From Tricholomella constricta (Eukaryota; Basidiomycota; Agaricomycetes; Agaricales; Lyophyllaceae), in the NCBI GenBank assembly GCA_013368375.1, contig JAACJP010000012.1:124001-188000 (forward strand): a stretch of DNA of 64,000 nucleotides, read 5' to 3'. The notes beneath the pieces are model-generated. The model was not told the origin of the DNA. It saw only the letters and a program-made list of their open reading frames with translations, and did no database searches. Position numbers and translations under genes: made by a program. Shown in pieces: positions 1 through 15,709 of this stretch; the stretch's first letter is position 1, and every line of letters starts with the position of its first letter.

Positions 1-3000
1 TGCATGGGCATTGGCATTGATATTGGCGGAAGCGGCGGGTGCCAGAGCTCGATCATGATCAGAGTGAGTATTCTGATGTTGCGAGGCTGCATTGCTTGAA
101 AGGAGTGGCGTAGCTGCCACGCTCGAAGTAAATACCCTCTGTCGCTCATCCTGCGACGACAATGTATGCTGGACTGCAGTCGCATCATACGATGGTGGCG
201 TGTAATTTTTTTGATTCTCCACAGGGCGTGCCGCCGGGGGCGCCATCTTCTGTAGCGGTTGATGCGACGGTCGTTGTACCTTGGCATTCGTCGTTGCCTC
301 CGACATGGGACCTTTCGGTGCTCCATGCATATAAAGTGGATTCTGATTGAGGTATGTCTCTGGAGGATCTACGAGTTGCTGTGATGTCTGATCCGATAAG
401 GCTTGTGGAACGGTTGACTGTGACTCTTTTGTTAACGTTTCCAGAGTAATATCCTTCCATGTGCCTTGGACATAAGGTGCGCTCTCGTTTGGGGTCAGAG
501 GTTCCATCGCTCTTTGCTGATGCGAAGGCTGATAGATCGAGGACGCGCGCAATTGATTGGCCTCGCTCTTTGCACCATATAGGTGGGATGACTGTTCATT
601 GCCCTGCGGTGGATGCGTTGGATGAGTGATCTGAATAGACAAGGGCGGTTCACGAGAATGCTGTCGTTGGAGGTTCGTTGATGCCTCCGGAGTGGTGTCC
701 TTCGGGGTGCCTTGTAGACGGGAGGTGCTCTCATTTAAACCTCTAGTCGAAAACAATTGATCCGGTACTGCTGGCGCGCGGGAGTGAGGGACTGATGTGG
801 CCGCCAATACATCCTTCGATGTAACGGGGTTCGACAAGCTCCGATGTGCCTGAGCTTCCGTAACAACCTCCTGCATCGCTCCCACCGTTGGTACATATAT
901 GTTCTGAGTAAGACGTGTTGCAGTATGTGATGATGGGGCACGCGACTGAGTAGTAGCTGCGACATCTTTCGGTAGACCATAGTATTGAGAAGCCTTCTCG
1001 CTAGGGTGCGAGGCTGAAGGATCCGTAGTCTTATGTTGCTGAGACGTTCGATTTGACAACTGCGCATGAGCGTGGGTCGCGGATTCTGAATCTGAGCCCC
1101 TCGTTGCGACCAACGAATGAGATGAACTCTGATCAAAATGAGCTGTCAAGTATGATGTCACCGCTGCACGGGGTTGAATAGCCGTCGGGCCAGTCTTCGA
1201 GTAATCTTGTTGAGAGAGTTGTTGTTTCAAGTCTGGGGTAGGGGTTTCCTGCGACTGAATAGGCATCGCAGAGCCTGCCCCGTAGCTGCTTGTAGCCATT
1301 AACGAATGGGATGTGCTCGCAGAATGAGATACCGCAGCCAGTGCCAGTCCACGGGGCTGAGTTGTCGTCGCGGCCTGCATGACACCACTTGATGCGCCAT
1401 AGTATTGGGTCGTCTTCTGGCCAATGGGAGCCGATGAAAGATCCATGTTCCTAGGAAGTTCTTGTTGCATCGTCTGATGCGACGGGAGTGGCGTATGGGC
1501 TGACTGTGATTGAGGGTAAATCGTTGCCTCCTTTGTAGGATGAGATGGCGTCTTGCCCGGTGGTGTCAATGCTTGAGGTGCCGTAGCGCCCGCTGGCGCG
1601 TTGATTGGTTTGTCATTCAAATTCGTCGCAGCATGATCTACAGGTCTTCGCTGCGGTTGCTGTGGTGTCTCATTCGAAACCGCTGGCCCGTGTGATGTAG
1701 GAGATTGATGACTCGAGTTACCATGTGTATGAGTGGAATAATGTACCGTAACGATGGTTCCATCGTGAGCACGGGTGCCCGATTGAGGGTGGGAAGCGGA
1801 CAGGGATTGTGTAGGGAAAGACTGTCCAGTATAATTGGTTTCTACTGCGCGATCGCTGGGCGTTAAATATGACTGAGATTGGGTGCCCACCCTTGAGGAA
1901 ATGTCGGGGTTGGTAGTTCCAATCGGTTGAGCGGGAGGCAATTGCATTTCAGTCGGGCGTGTTTGATAAAATGGCTGATTTGGCACCTGTGCAGGAAACG
2001 ACTGCGAGTGGGTTTCAGGACGCAGGGCCTCTGTTCCATATGGTCGAAACTCTTTCGCTTCTGCCTGCATTAGGAGACTTGGTTGAAAGTATGGACTCAA
2101 TAAACTCAATATTACGAACCAGTGGAACTTTGATATTGGCGTTAGAGGGTAGTGGTAAGAAGGAACGGGAGCCGCGGGGCGTCGCGGAGATGGGAAGAGA
2201 TCCTGAAGACGTTGTTTGAAATGGCGGTTTGGAGGTCTGGGGAGACTGATCTCGGAAATGGTTTATTACGGTATGTGATGTCGAAGCCAATGGTTCCGCC
2301 TAGAAAGGTTGAACAATTAGTCATGAATCATTAAGGGGTCAAGTCGATTGACATTCATGTGAGAAATGCTCGATTGGTGGGTAGCTGCCTGTTGAGACGC
2401 ACTGGAATATACCAAATTTGCTGTTGCAGGGACCTACTGGACAATACAAGTCAGATAGTACCATGAGGTCATCGCAGAAATGCTTTCCTGCTCCGCGTGG
2501 CGATCTATATGTCTGCTTTCCTTGGGTGGCTCAGCAGGCGCATCAGATTCTGCGGCGTCCATGCCTGCTATGGCATTGCGGGATGACAATTTCCCTTTGA
2601 AGAACGGCCACCGCGAGGTTAGACCTTTTGTCGACTTAGTTTGAATGGATTAGACTGTGATTCCCATGATAGATTAATTCACCAACCTCCTTGAGCTTTG
2701 AACCACTGCTGTTTTCAGTTCGATCGTAGGCGTCTTTGTGTGGTCGAGGCGCCGACGCTCCTTCGAGAGAGGGAGCACAGGATGCTTGTTCGTATTTAAT
2801 ATCGAGAATGTTTTTGATCTGAGGGAGTAGTACAGCAGAATATCAGAGAAAATACCAAGTTCAACGGCATAAAATGATACCAACAATTTCCCGGCGTTTG
2901 GGGCCCTCTGTTTCGCTACCTGACAGGCCAGGCGCTGTGAGATCAATTTGCGGATACTGTTGATCCCGGGACACCTGCAAGGTAGAGCCCTTCCTTGGGA

Positions 3001-4816
3001 GAAGGGTAGGTGGGGTCACATCGGCGTTTGCGGTCGGATTCTCGCTGGAGCTGGATGCAACCATGGGATGTTGAAGATGTAATGGCGCAGGGTTTGAAGG
3101 GGCGGATGGCACACGCCCTTGGGCCGGCCGTTGGCTCTAGTGTTAGAATAAGAGACACATCGCAAGTGACAGTGCTTAACGTCATACCGTCGCAGGATAT
3201 ATCCCTTCTTCTGTTCGGTGACGTCTATGACCGGATGTGTGTGGGTGCTTTCGTGGGGAGCTGTCCGAGGTATGCTCATCCTCAACCTTAGGTCCCATCA
3301 CCTGTTGTTGTCGTGAAGAGAGTTGGGGCGGAATAGCAGGGTCCCATGGTACATTCCCCCTTCCGGGCTCATGCCGTTTGTCGAGATAGTTATACCTGTC
3401 TCTATGGCCTTTATTGCTCTCGAGGTGTGCCCCACTGTCGCGATATGTCTCCAGTTCCATTGCCCTATTTCGTACTTTCTCCTGATCTTTGCGTGTGTCC
3501 CTGTCCTTCTCTCGATCTCGCCTATGTTTCTTGTCTTGGTTCGAGTATCGTTCAGCAACCGCTCTTTCCTGTTCCTGATCGTTTTGTCTGGTCCTATTAA
3601 CGCCCAGAAGATCAACTCTTTCTCCAGTGCTCTCCCCCTCACGACCTCTTTCGCCTCTCTCCAGGTCCCTCGGCCAGCCCACCGTTCTCTCACCGGAGAC
3701 CGGCTTATCGTTTCCTCGAGCCTTTTCCTTCTGCTCAAGGCCTTCCTTCGGCCTCTCCGTCTCCCTAGGCCTCTCTCTATCTTTCCTCGCTTCTCTTCTC
3801 TTTTCCCTGGCCTTTTCTCTGTCCTCTTCCCTTGCCCGATCTTTGTCCCCCTCTTTCCCCCGCTCCCTGTCTCTATCTCTTTCCCGTCCCCCGTCTGTAG
3901 CTCTGTCTCTTCTGTATCTGTCTCTTCTGTCTCTGTCTCTTCTGTCTCTGTCTCCGTCTCCGTCTCCGTTGCCTTTTTCTCTTTGTCTGTCTCTGTCCCA
4001 GCCCCCTGCTCGTTCCCTTCCCCGTTGCCGTTCCTCTTCCTTTTCCCTTTTGCGCTGTCGGTCCTTGTCCCTCTCCCTCTCCCTGACCAGAGCTCGTTCC
4101 CTCTCCGTCTCCCTAACCATATCTCGTTCCCTCTCCGTCTCTCTGGCTCCTTCTCGGCGTCGCGCGGTTTCTGCCTCCAAAGCCGTTCTGAGGATCTCCT
4201 CGGGTTTGTCCCGTGGCGCGTCCATGTCCCTTCCCCTGCCCCACTGGCGCCTGTCACCGTCCTTATCCCGTGACTTGGTGTTTTTGTCGTCAGATTTTCT
4301 ACTGCGTTGATGTTTGTCCTCCACATGCGAAGTCGATGGCTGCTGAGGAGGTTGTATCCACACCTCAGGCGCTTGCGTGGAAGTAGAGACTGGACCACGT
4401 TTACTCGTGGACCATCCAGCCTGCACTTCATGACGTCGGTCTGAGGATTGTAAGCCGGTGGTCGGTATGGGGTATGAACGCGGAGGAGCGGCGGTATCCA
4501 TCGTTTGAGTACGGCTGGTTGAATGGGACACCCTTCCAGCAGATGGAAATGTCGCAAAGTTATAGCCAGATAGTCCACCGTGAGGTTGGTAGTAGCCCTC
4601 TGCTGGTCGAGGAGCACGGTTTGAACTTTGATGTTCGCCATTTCTACGAGCGCTTGTCGTCGGGTCGGCATGGTCTGTAGCTGGTCTATGACGATCCTGG
4701 TCGCCGGCAGTCTTTGTAGGGGGTACCCAGACCTTGTATGTTGCGTTTGCGTCAGTTGATGTCGGTTTGCGTGTGCCAGAATGGCTGTCGTGTATTCGTT
4801 GGAAGAAGCTCTTCAT
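1..4816 (-). CDS. Large disordered Arg/Asp/Glu-rich protein, C-terminus beyond the left edge
   Basis: I do not recognise this protein. Joining exons by eye gives 4816-3188, 3136-2885, 2818-2687, about 2634-2462, 2401-2353, 2299-2120, and 2064 to the window edge, or roughly 1,490 residues without reaching a stop. The introns are about 50-66 nt and several have good CTAAC/CTAAT branch sites (for example 3187-3137 and 2119-2065). The N-terminus MKSFFQRIHDSHSG is followed by a Ser/Pro/Gln region, then about 250 residues of Arg alternating with Asp and Glu (for example RDRDRRDRYRRDR). After that come Ser/Thr/Pro/Gln/His-rich segments with degenerate repeats. No catalytic domain is visible. RD/RE-rich stretches are common in RNA-processing proteins, but that is only an analogy. 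The last exon has no in-frame stop over 688 codons, which supports it being coding. The join near 2634-2687 has two possible splice choices. Confidence 0.7.
3895..3970. repeat. CT-rich minisatellite inside the RD/RE-coding stretch
   Basis: On the plus strand the sequence is a run of near-identical TCTGTCTCT-type units of 6, 9 or 12 bases, ending in three TCCGTC units. On the coding (minus) strand this reads as GD and RDRRD repeats. It is the most regular part of a CT-rich tract covering roughly 3640-4160. All unit lengths are multiples of three, so gain or loss of units would keep the frame. Confidence 0.8.
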
Positions 4817-5918
4817 CCAGTTGTCTGAGGAAAGGATGGAGAATCAATTACTCCAGTGCAGGTTCCGCTTCTTTGTAGCAGAATCTTGGAGGGAGAAACG
4901 CGGAATAAAAGAGCAAGGGATCCTGTCGACATGAGGCGAAAACGGGCACTGTAAACGCCGCCCACTTTTGGAAAGGATGAACCTAAGCGACGCCTTGAGG
5001 AGCTTTACACAAGCGTCAGAGCTGGCCCTGAGCTGAGCGCTGAAGGGAACAATTTCACTGCTCACAGCTCGTCGTAGCTCACCTGAACCAGGACCTAGTG
5101 GAAAAAGGGAAAATCGCGAGATAAGTAGCAAGGAAGCAAACGGTGCAAAGCAGTTTTAGTTGGTATTTATTTCACAAGGGGAGTACAATGTACAGAAGGA
5201 AGCATATATGCCTAAGCACGAAACCGACAGATGACAAAATTCGAAGTATCCGAGGGTAAAAGTGCTTGGGCAGATCCCAAGAACTACGGGGGTAAAACCC
5301 AACTGGCGAGCCTCAAAACGAGACCAGCGCAGCATGCCACAGTCCTTGGAGTTGATCTTACACGATTTTGACTCATTACAAGACAGTGGGACAGCTGAAA
5401 GGCTGAAGAAGACTCCTGGTAGAGCCTTCCTGTCAAGACAATTTAAGGATCGTGTGATGGGTAAAGAAAATGGCAAGGGAAATAACGAAGGAGCAGCCTC
5501 GTCACGATGGACAGGGATAGACCCGACGGGTTCGAAATGAGGCAGCTCTCGCGCACACCTGCTTGCTTGAAGTGGAATGGAGATGACAAGGAGACGGACA
5601 ACCGTTCGTCGTCTGTGACGGAGCTGTTTATATTTTACGGCAAATGCCGCCAGAGGTCGGATTCGGCCGAACGGCAGCTTTCGACCATGAGTCTGACTTT
5701 GTAAGGCACTCCGTATCGCTTCACCCAAACTCGTAACATTGACCACTGCCTGTACACGAAGCCCGACGCAAATCACGTCCTCTAGCTTCTTTGATTTGCA
5801 TAGGAAGCTCTGGTTGATCACTTATACCGGAGTTCTTGGTCTCGATGGTGCGTCACATTCGCAGCCACTACCGTCTTTCACATCTCATTGAGCCTGTTTG
5901 GCTACCCAGAACGACACC
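4817..5918. other. Divergent intergenic region, no supported gene
   Basis: This 1.1 kb lies between the start codon of the RD-rich protein gene (minus) and that of the USP7-type gene (plus), so it should hold both promoters and 5' leaders. A 221-codon open frame exists on the minus strand (5821-5156). It opens with GTG, has no ATG until its last third, is not similar to any family I know, and I do not call it a gene. I see no tRNA or repeat here. Confidence 0.6.
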
Positions 5919-10210
<4,292 letters not shown>

Positions 10211-10383
10211 GTGTACAGATTATGCGTAGTTATAGTTCCCGGAGTACATCTCACTTTTTTCATCATTGTACATTTTTCGTTTTTTTCGTTATCAATCGCG
10301 CAAGAAATTCATCCTCAACGGTCGGGAATAATGCAGGAATGATAGCCTGGGCGCTATGTGTACACAAGATCAAATACATAAGA

Positions 10384-11204
10384 CTACCTTCGCTTCTTCG
10401 CCTTCTTCTGAGCCTTTGTATAAATATCGGTTCTAGGAAAATGCAGCTACCTAGACTCACAGATTTTCCTGGGGTAGAAGAGGCTTCTCCATCGCTAGAC
10501 ACAACGCTGTCGGTACCAGCACTGGAAGGCGCGAGGCCATTGGATCTGGGCTGTGAGGTCGGTGCTGCTCCAATGGTTGCGGTAATCTTGGCCTTCACGT
10601 CATATTTCAGCTCTTGAATAAGAAAGTCAGTAGGATAGAGGGCCAGGTATACACAACACCCACCCAACTCTGCTTTGGCTTCTGAGATATTATCGAAAAC
10701 GACTCGCATCTTTTCGTTCGCCATCATCTCGTTGGCGGTGGGGAAAATCACTTGGCCCCAGCCTTCAACAAACGAGTTGGCCTCCGCAACAACCTCCATG
10801 ATTTCGGCCTCCAATTCTTTCTCGGCGCTGATGAGACTGTTCCATAGGTCGTCTCCTATCGAGCCCTTCTGCAAAAGATTTTGGAGGGCGGGTTTGTCTT
10901 CTCTTATGCGCATTACTCGCTGAACATCTGCCATCGCACGTCGAACCAGCGCAGACTTGAGGAGTGAATCGGACGCGGGTGGATCGGTTTTTTGAAGGAG
11001 AGTAACATATGCATTGCGTTCCGGATGTGAAGAAAAATATGGCTCGTAAGCTTGTGCTATACGACGTGGCGGGTTAATTTATGACGGAGGATAGATGAAA
11101 TTACGACGCGTACTGGATGTGTGTTTGCGATAGAAGAAACTGAAGATAAAGAGCCCTCCGAAGACGATTACGATGTACGCAATTGGTACAAGGACGGGCG
11201 CCAT
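10384..11204 (-). CDS. SEC66: Sec66/Sec71-like subunit of the ER Sec62/63 translocation complex
   Basis: A small single-pass ER membrane protein of the Sec63 complex, used in post-translational protein import. Three exons (11204-11114, 11056-10461, 10413-10384) give 238 residues. The N-terminus MAPVLVPIAYIVIV starts a hydrophobic anchor, followed by SFFYRKH. The cytosolic domain holds the family block around RRAMADVQRVMRIREDKPAL and EGWGQVIFP. The tail AQKKAKKRR is basic and is encoded by a final 30-nt exon. The first intron (11113-11057) removes a stop that would otherwise interrupt the frame; it has a GTACGC donor, a TTAAC branch and a TATAG acceptor. The gene starts 196 bp from citrate synthase, head-to-head. 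The assignment rests on the anchor plus the conserved cytosolic block. Confidence 0.88.
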
Positions 11205-11400
11205 TACGAAAGGCCCTTGAACTCGGATTGTATGATCGACGTGTTCAGCCTCGAATGTGCTGGCGGAATGCGCTGTATTTGCCCCTGTATGTATTTATTT
11301 GACTCGGACGCTGTTCAGAAACACTATACAGTTGCCGGATCATGTCCGTTCAGCGTTGGTCCGTCATTTAACCATCTCACCTATTTCTCCCGTTCACAAA

Positions 11401-13669
11401 ATGCTCGCTCGTGCTCGTCTTTCGAAAGGTGTCCAACTCAGCTCTTCCAGCTTCCTCTCCAGGCGACTTGCATCGACGAAGGTACCATTAAAGCGCATTC
11501 GTCCCCGCAATTGCTTTCGTCTGAACCCGCGAATTGTGCTTAGTCCTTGAAGGAGACGTTGCAAGAGGTGATCCCCGCAAAGCAAGAGCAGCTTAAGAGG
11601 CTGGTACGTAACGTAAACTTTAACACCCTCCTGTGGTAATTGACGTGTGTATCAGAAAACGGAGCACGGCCAAGCTGTCGTTGGCGATGTCAAGGTATGT
11701 TCTGTCGCTGTGAAATTTCGCGGCTTTTTTACGCGTCAGTCACTCTGTAGATCGAAAATATCATTGGTGGCATGCGAGGCCTGAAGGCCATGCTTTGGGA
11801 TGCATCTGTGTTAGATCCCAATGAAGTCCGTACCCCACAAATACTCCAGCCGCCGCACTTTCTGAATACAACGCTCAATAGGGCATTCGTTTCCATGGGC
11901 TTAGCATTCCAGACTGTCAAAAGGTTCTCCCTCCCGCCCCAGGCGGAAAGGAGATTATTGCAGAAAGCATGCTTTGGCTCCTGCTTACTGGCCAAGTTCC
12001 GACCCCCGAACAAACCCGACAACTGTCTAGAGAACTTGCGGAGAAGGGCGAATTGCCCGCATTCGTAGAGAGCCTCGTAGATTCGTGAGCGTTGTCATCA
12101 TCTATAATTAAACAATCCTCACATCCATCGGGTATACAGCTTGCCGACGACACTCCACCCTATGACCCAGCTCGGCATTGGTGTGGCTGCATTGAACCGT
12201 GACAGCTCTTTCCAAGCTGCCTATGAGATGGGCATGAAAAAGAGCGAATACTGGACTCATACTTTGGACGATTGTATCAACCTGATTGCGAGGCTTCCCG
12301 TCCTCGCAGCGCGTATCTATCGCAATGTCTACAAACCTGGAAACCCGTTGCCCGCTATTAACAAGGATCTGGATCTTGTTGGTATGTTATAGTTCACCTG
12401 CTTCAAGGGCTTCGAGCTTACCGTCATCTAGGAAACTATTCCAACCTTTTGGGATACGGCGACAATCAGAGCCTAACCGAGTATCTTCGACTCTATATTG
12501 CGCTCCATGGTGACCACGAAGGAGGAAATGCTTCGGCACACACAGCTCGTATGTATCCCTTCCCTCGCATGCATTTCTTTACGAGACAATTAAACATGCT
12601 TTCAAAGACCTGGTTGGGTCAACTCTTTCTGATCCTTACCTATCCTACTCCGCTGCACTCTTCGCCCTTGCTGGGCCTCTTCACGGGTATGACATATATT
12701 GTATTTTAGAAACCTTTTGTGATTTTGAATCCCCTGTCCAGTCTCGCCAACCAGGAGGTCCTCAGATGGCAGCTCGCCATGCAAAAAGAGATAGGCAATG
12801 TCATTTCCAATGAAAATATCAGGGACTATCTTTGGAAGACGCTTAAGAGCGGACAGGTTGTGCCAGGGTAAGGATTTATTCGCCTTATGCCATGAACCTT
12901 TCTCTCACACTCATGTCAGATATGGCCACGGTGTGCTCCGTAAACCCGATCCTCGTTTTATTGCGCTCCAGGAATTCTGCAACACCCGGCCTGACCTGAA
13001 AGACAGTCACATCATTCAGCTCGTCAATAAGGTTGGCTCGTCGTTCCCGTTTCGACTGGTCGAGAAATTGAACAACCCTCCCTATAGACATCTGAAATCG
13101 CCCCGGATGTCCTGAAGGAACATGGCAAGGTAAAGTTTGAGCTTCCTACGGCCGTACAAGTTCCCTAAGACAGATGTTTACCAGACGAAGAACCCGTATC
13201 CTAACGTCGATGCCACCTCAGGTATGCTGCCTTCTCTGTTTCTTATCTTTGTTTGCTCATGATCACCCTTAGGCTGTGTCCTGTATCATTATGGCTTCAC
13301 GGAATTTAAGGTGAGCAGGTCTGTTACATGTCATAAAATTCAACATTGATGTGCGGCGTCCAGTATTATACTGTCATTTTCGGTGTCTCCAGAGGTTTGC
13401 GACCGCATTTCTCATACATCGAAATGTTAGCTGACGAATGCTTCCCCTCACCAGCACTGGGCGCTCTCACCCAACTTGTCTGGGCCAGAGGTTTGCTAGT
13501 TCCCAATACTTTATGTCCTTTGCTAACTTGTCTATTGTATTACAGCTCTTGGCTTGCCTCTCGAGCGACCCAAATGTAAGCTCCTTTGTTGTCTACACCG
13601 TTATATAAGCTGAATTCCAGCCGCAAAGCATATTCTATGGATGCACTGGAGAAACTTGTTAAACAGTAA
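11401..13669 (+). CDS. CIT1: Citrate synthase, mitochondrial
   Basis: Condenses acetyl-CoA and oxaloacetate to citrate at the entry of the TCA cycle in the mitochondrial matrix. The N-terminus [18 protein letters not shown] is rich in Arg and Ser with no acids, as expected of a presequence. The mature part begins near [16 protein letters not shown]. The catalytic residues known for the family are present: His in [13 protein letters not shown], His in [11 protein letters not shown], and Asp in RKPDPRF. The gene has roughly ten introns; the last is 13567-13628, leaving a terminal exon encoding [12 protein letters not shown]. The end [11 protein letters not shown] is typical of fungal mitochondrial citrate synthases. 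The start at 11401 is the first ATG in frame with the presequence. It is divergent from SEC66 and convergent with the Pro/Gln-rich gene. Confidence 0.95.
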
Positions 13670-13928
13670 AGGTTCGACACAAAAGCCGACCATAATCGCA
13701 TATATAAATATAAGCTTCGAAATGTACACAAAGTACAGTACAGAAGAAAAAAGACAACAAATGTTTGTTTATAAGCCTTCCTACAAGTCCCATAACAAAA
13801 ACCAGGCAACCTGGGCCTCCAGGTGGGATATCAAACATTTAAGACACGATAGAAACCCAAGGAGATGAACAAATCCGGGGAACGAATGATCGGAATTTAA
13901 AGACTGGCTGGCCGGAGCCTCGGAGGTA

Positions 13929-15302
13929 TCAAAATCTCCGAATCTGATTCTGGGGGGGTTGACCCATTTGCTGCTGCTGCTGTTGCTGCGGAGGCTGCTG
14001 CATCTGTGGCGGCGGGCGTCCTTGATATCCCGCAGGAGACGGCTGTCCAGGTGCCCCAGGCATGCCATTTCGCATCTGTTGTGGAGGGGGTGGGCGTTGT
14101 CCAGGACCACCTGGGCCATAACCCTGAGGCGGAGGCGGACCATAGCCAGGCTGACCGGGCGCCGGGCCTTGCCCAGGCGGATACCCACGTGGGGGCTGGT
14201 TTGGTATGAATCCTGAAGGGGACGGGCGACCTCCAGGCATGCTCTGAGAATGTTGTGGAGGAGGACGCTGCTGCGGAGGCTGCTGCTGAGGAGGCGGCCG
14301 AGGAGCAGGACCAGATGAATTCCCAGAGGTGGGACCGGGATCGCGAAGAGACACAGGCGTTGGACGGCCAGGAGGACCGCCATTGGCGACGGGCGGGGCC
14401 GGAGGTGGAGGATTCTTCTCTGCAGCTTTCATGATCTCGTCACTGGGGCGAATTGTGAGTGTTCTGAAGAAAGGGTGGAGGACAGCAAAGCGAAAGACTC
14501 ACTCTAGCAGATTTAACGCCGCACATAGTACAACCCACTCGACACAGTCCTCGTTCCCCTCTCCCAGAGTTTGCCAGACGGCTTTCTCTTCGGGAGACTT
14601 GCCTGTAATGCTGATTCGGGTCCCACCACCATTTGGACCAGGCGGATTCTTCTGAATCTTGCCAAACTCGATTCGCTTCGGAGGTATATTATGGCCGGCA
14701 TATGCGAAATAAAACATGCTCCAAAAAGCAGCATTGGGGTTTGGTTTGGATATCTGGAAGAGTGGAAGGTCGGGGGAGTCTGGAGACGGTAACGAAAGCT
14801 TGTAGATCGGGGAGATGACCCCAGTATTGGCGATGGACCATTTCAGGTTTCGTGACGCCTCGCAGCGGACAACTCGGGAAGACGCTGAGGATGAGTGACC
14901 CGGGTCAGAAGCAGATGTCTTTCCTCCTTGTGGGCGAGGTGGGAAGAGCTTTGCGACGCAGAGATCGCCCTGCGGAGAGGGCGTCAAAAGATAATTCTCT
15001 GTGTTCTAACGGGGCTGAGTGAGCGGCGGACAATCGGATTCACATCGAACGGACAAGACGTACGAAATTCGTGTGGAGATATGAGTAAAGAATGTTAGAA
15101 GGTTGACCTAGCGTAACCCTTTGCTTTAACCACTTTAAACAATGAGGTTTTTGAGATCAAGACGCACCATGGGGAGTTACGATCAAGGTCGGTAAATGGT
15201 TGGGGATGGGGGGATGGGTTGGAGAGGTATACACCGCGTAGATGGCTATTTCTCAGTGAGCAGTGCGGACGCAGAGGGACAGAAAAAGCACTCACCAGCC
15301 AT
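13929..15302 (-). CDS. Uncharacterised fungal protein: folded N-terminal half, Pro/Gln/Gly-rich tail
   Basis: I do not recognise a named family. Five exons, joined by eye, give about 380 residues. The first exon is only ATGGCTG (15302-15296), followed by MAAIYAVYTSPTH and an intron with a GTGCGT donor. The middle part (around 14987-14499) looks globular, with blocks such as LPLFQISKPNPNAAFWSM and EEKAVWQTLGEGNEDCVEW. The last 160 residues are almost entirely P, G and Q, including a run of seven Q near MQQPPQ. The junction LLD-DEI spans the 14498-14446 intron. This layout, a small domain plus a sticky low-complexity tail, is seen in many proteins of condensates and the actin cortex, but no function can be assigned. 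The early exon joins are the least certain part. Confidence 0.7.
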
Positions 15303-15709
15303 GTTGAGAGAGGGATGAGAGCAAAACAGAAGACCACGACCGTAGCGGTAGTAACACTGGTCCCGTGACCACGTGATGTACAATGTTCCATAACAACCAT
15401 TCCGTTCTCACCACTAGAAGTGGGAAAAGGTCAAGACAGGCTGTCCACTCGTTGGTTCGGTTTCCGTCATGATGAGCAATGTAAACATTTGGTAAATCTG
15501 TGATGGGTAGACCGGGGCAGACACGAGCACAACATTCGCAGTCGTGTGATGGTGTTTAGGAGTTACAGCTGGTAACGCTTGTCACGCTACGTCACAGTCA
15601 CACGTTTGTTGTTCATCGATTCTGACAGCGACGGCAGTGGTCGGCGACAGCGGCCAGCATTGTCGACGCCAACCTCCATCGGCTTTCGTGGTTTACTTTG
15701 ACGACTTAT
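15303..15709. promoter_or_regulatory. Shared 5' region of the Pro/Gln-rich gene and the B56 gene
   Basis: A 407 bp head-to-head gap containing no open frame of note. It carries several CGTCAC/GTGACG-like words between about 15560 and 15605 (including a TACGTCAC resembling a CRE/ATF half site). It is inferred to drive both flanking genes; there is no direct evidence of which element acts on which gene. Confidence 0.4.

Noticed and set aside
3323..4273. 316-codon plus-strand open frame rich in Ser, Phe, Pro and Val
   Set aside because: It is exactly antisense to the RD/RE-coding exon. CT-rich repeats leave all frames open; composition is that of a mirror of the repeat.
3298..4671. 457-codon minus-strand frame overlapping the RD-rich exon
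   Set aside because: Same strand, shifted by one base. The repeat opens this frame too. The frame starting at 4816 has a better start and joins cleanly to the next exons.
5520..5545. GGTTCGAA motif resembling a tRNA T-loop
   Set aside because: The flanking bases do not form the 5-bp T-stem and no acceptor or anticodon arm is nearby.
5156..5821. 221-codon minus-strand frame in the gap before USP7
   Set aside because: Opens with GTG, no ATG until late, no family likeness, and no splice partners found.
11058..11090. In-frame TAA in the SEC66 gene suggesting a pseudogene
   Set aside because: A 57-nt intron (11113-11057) with good donor, branch and acceptor removes it.
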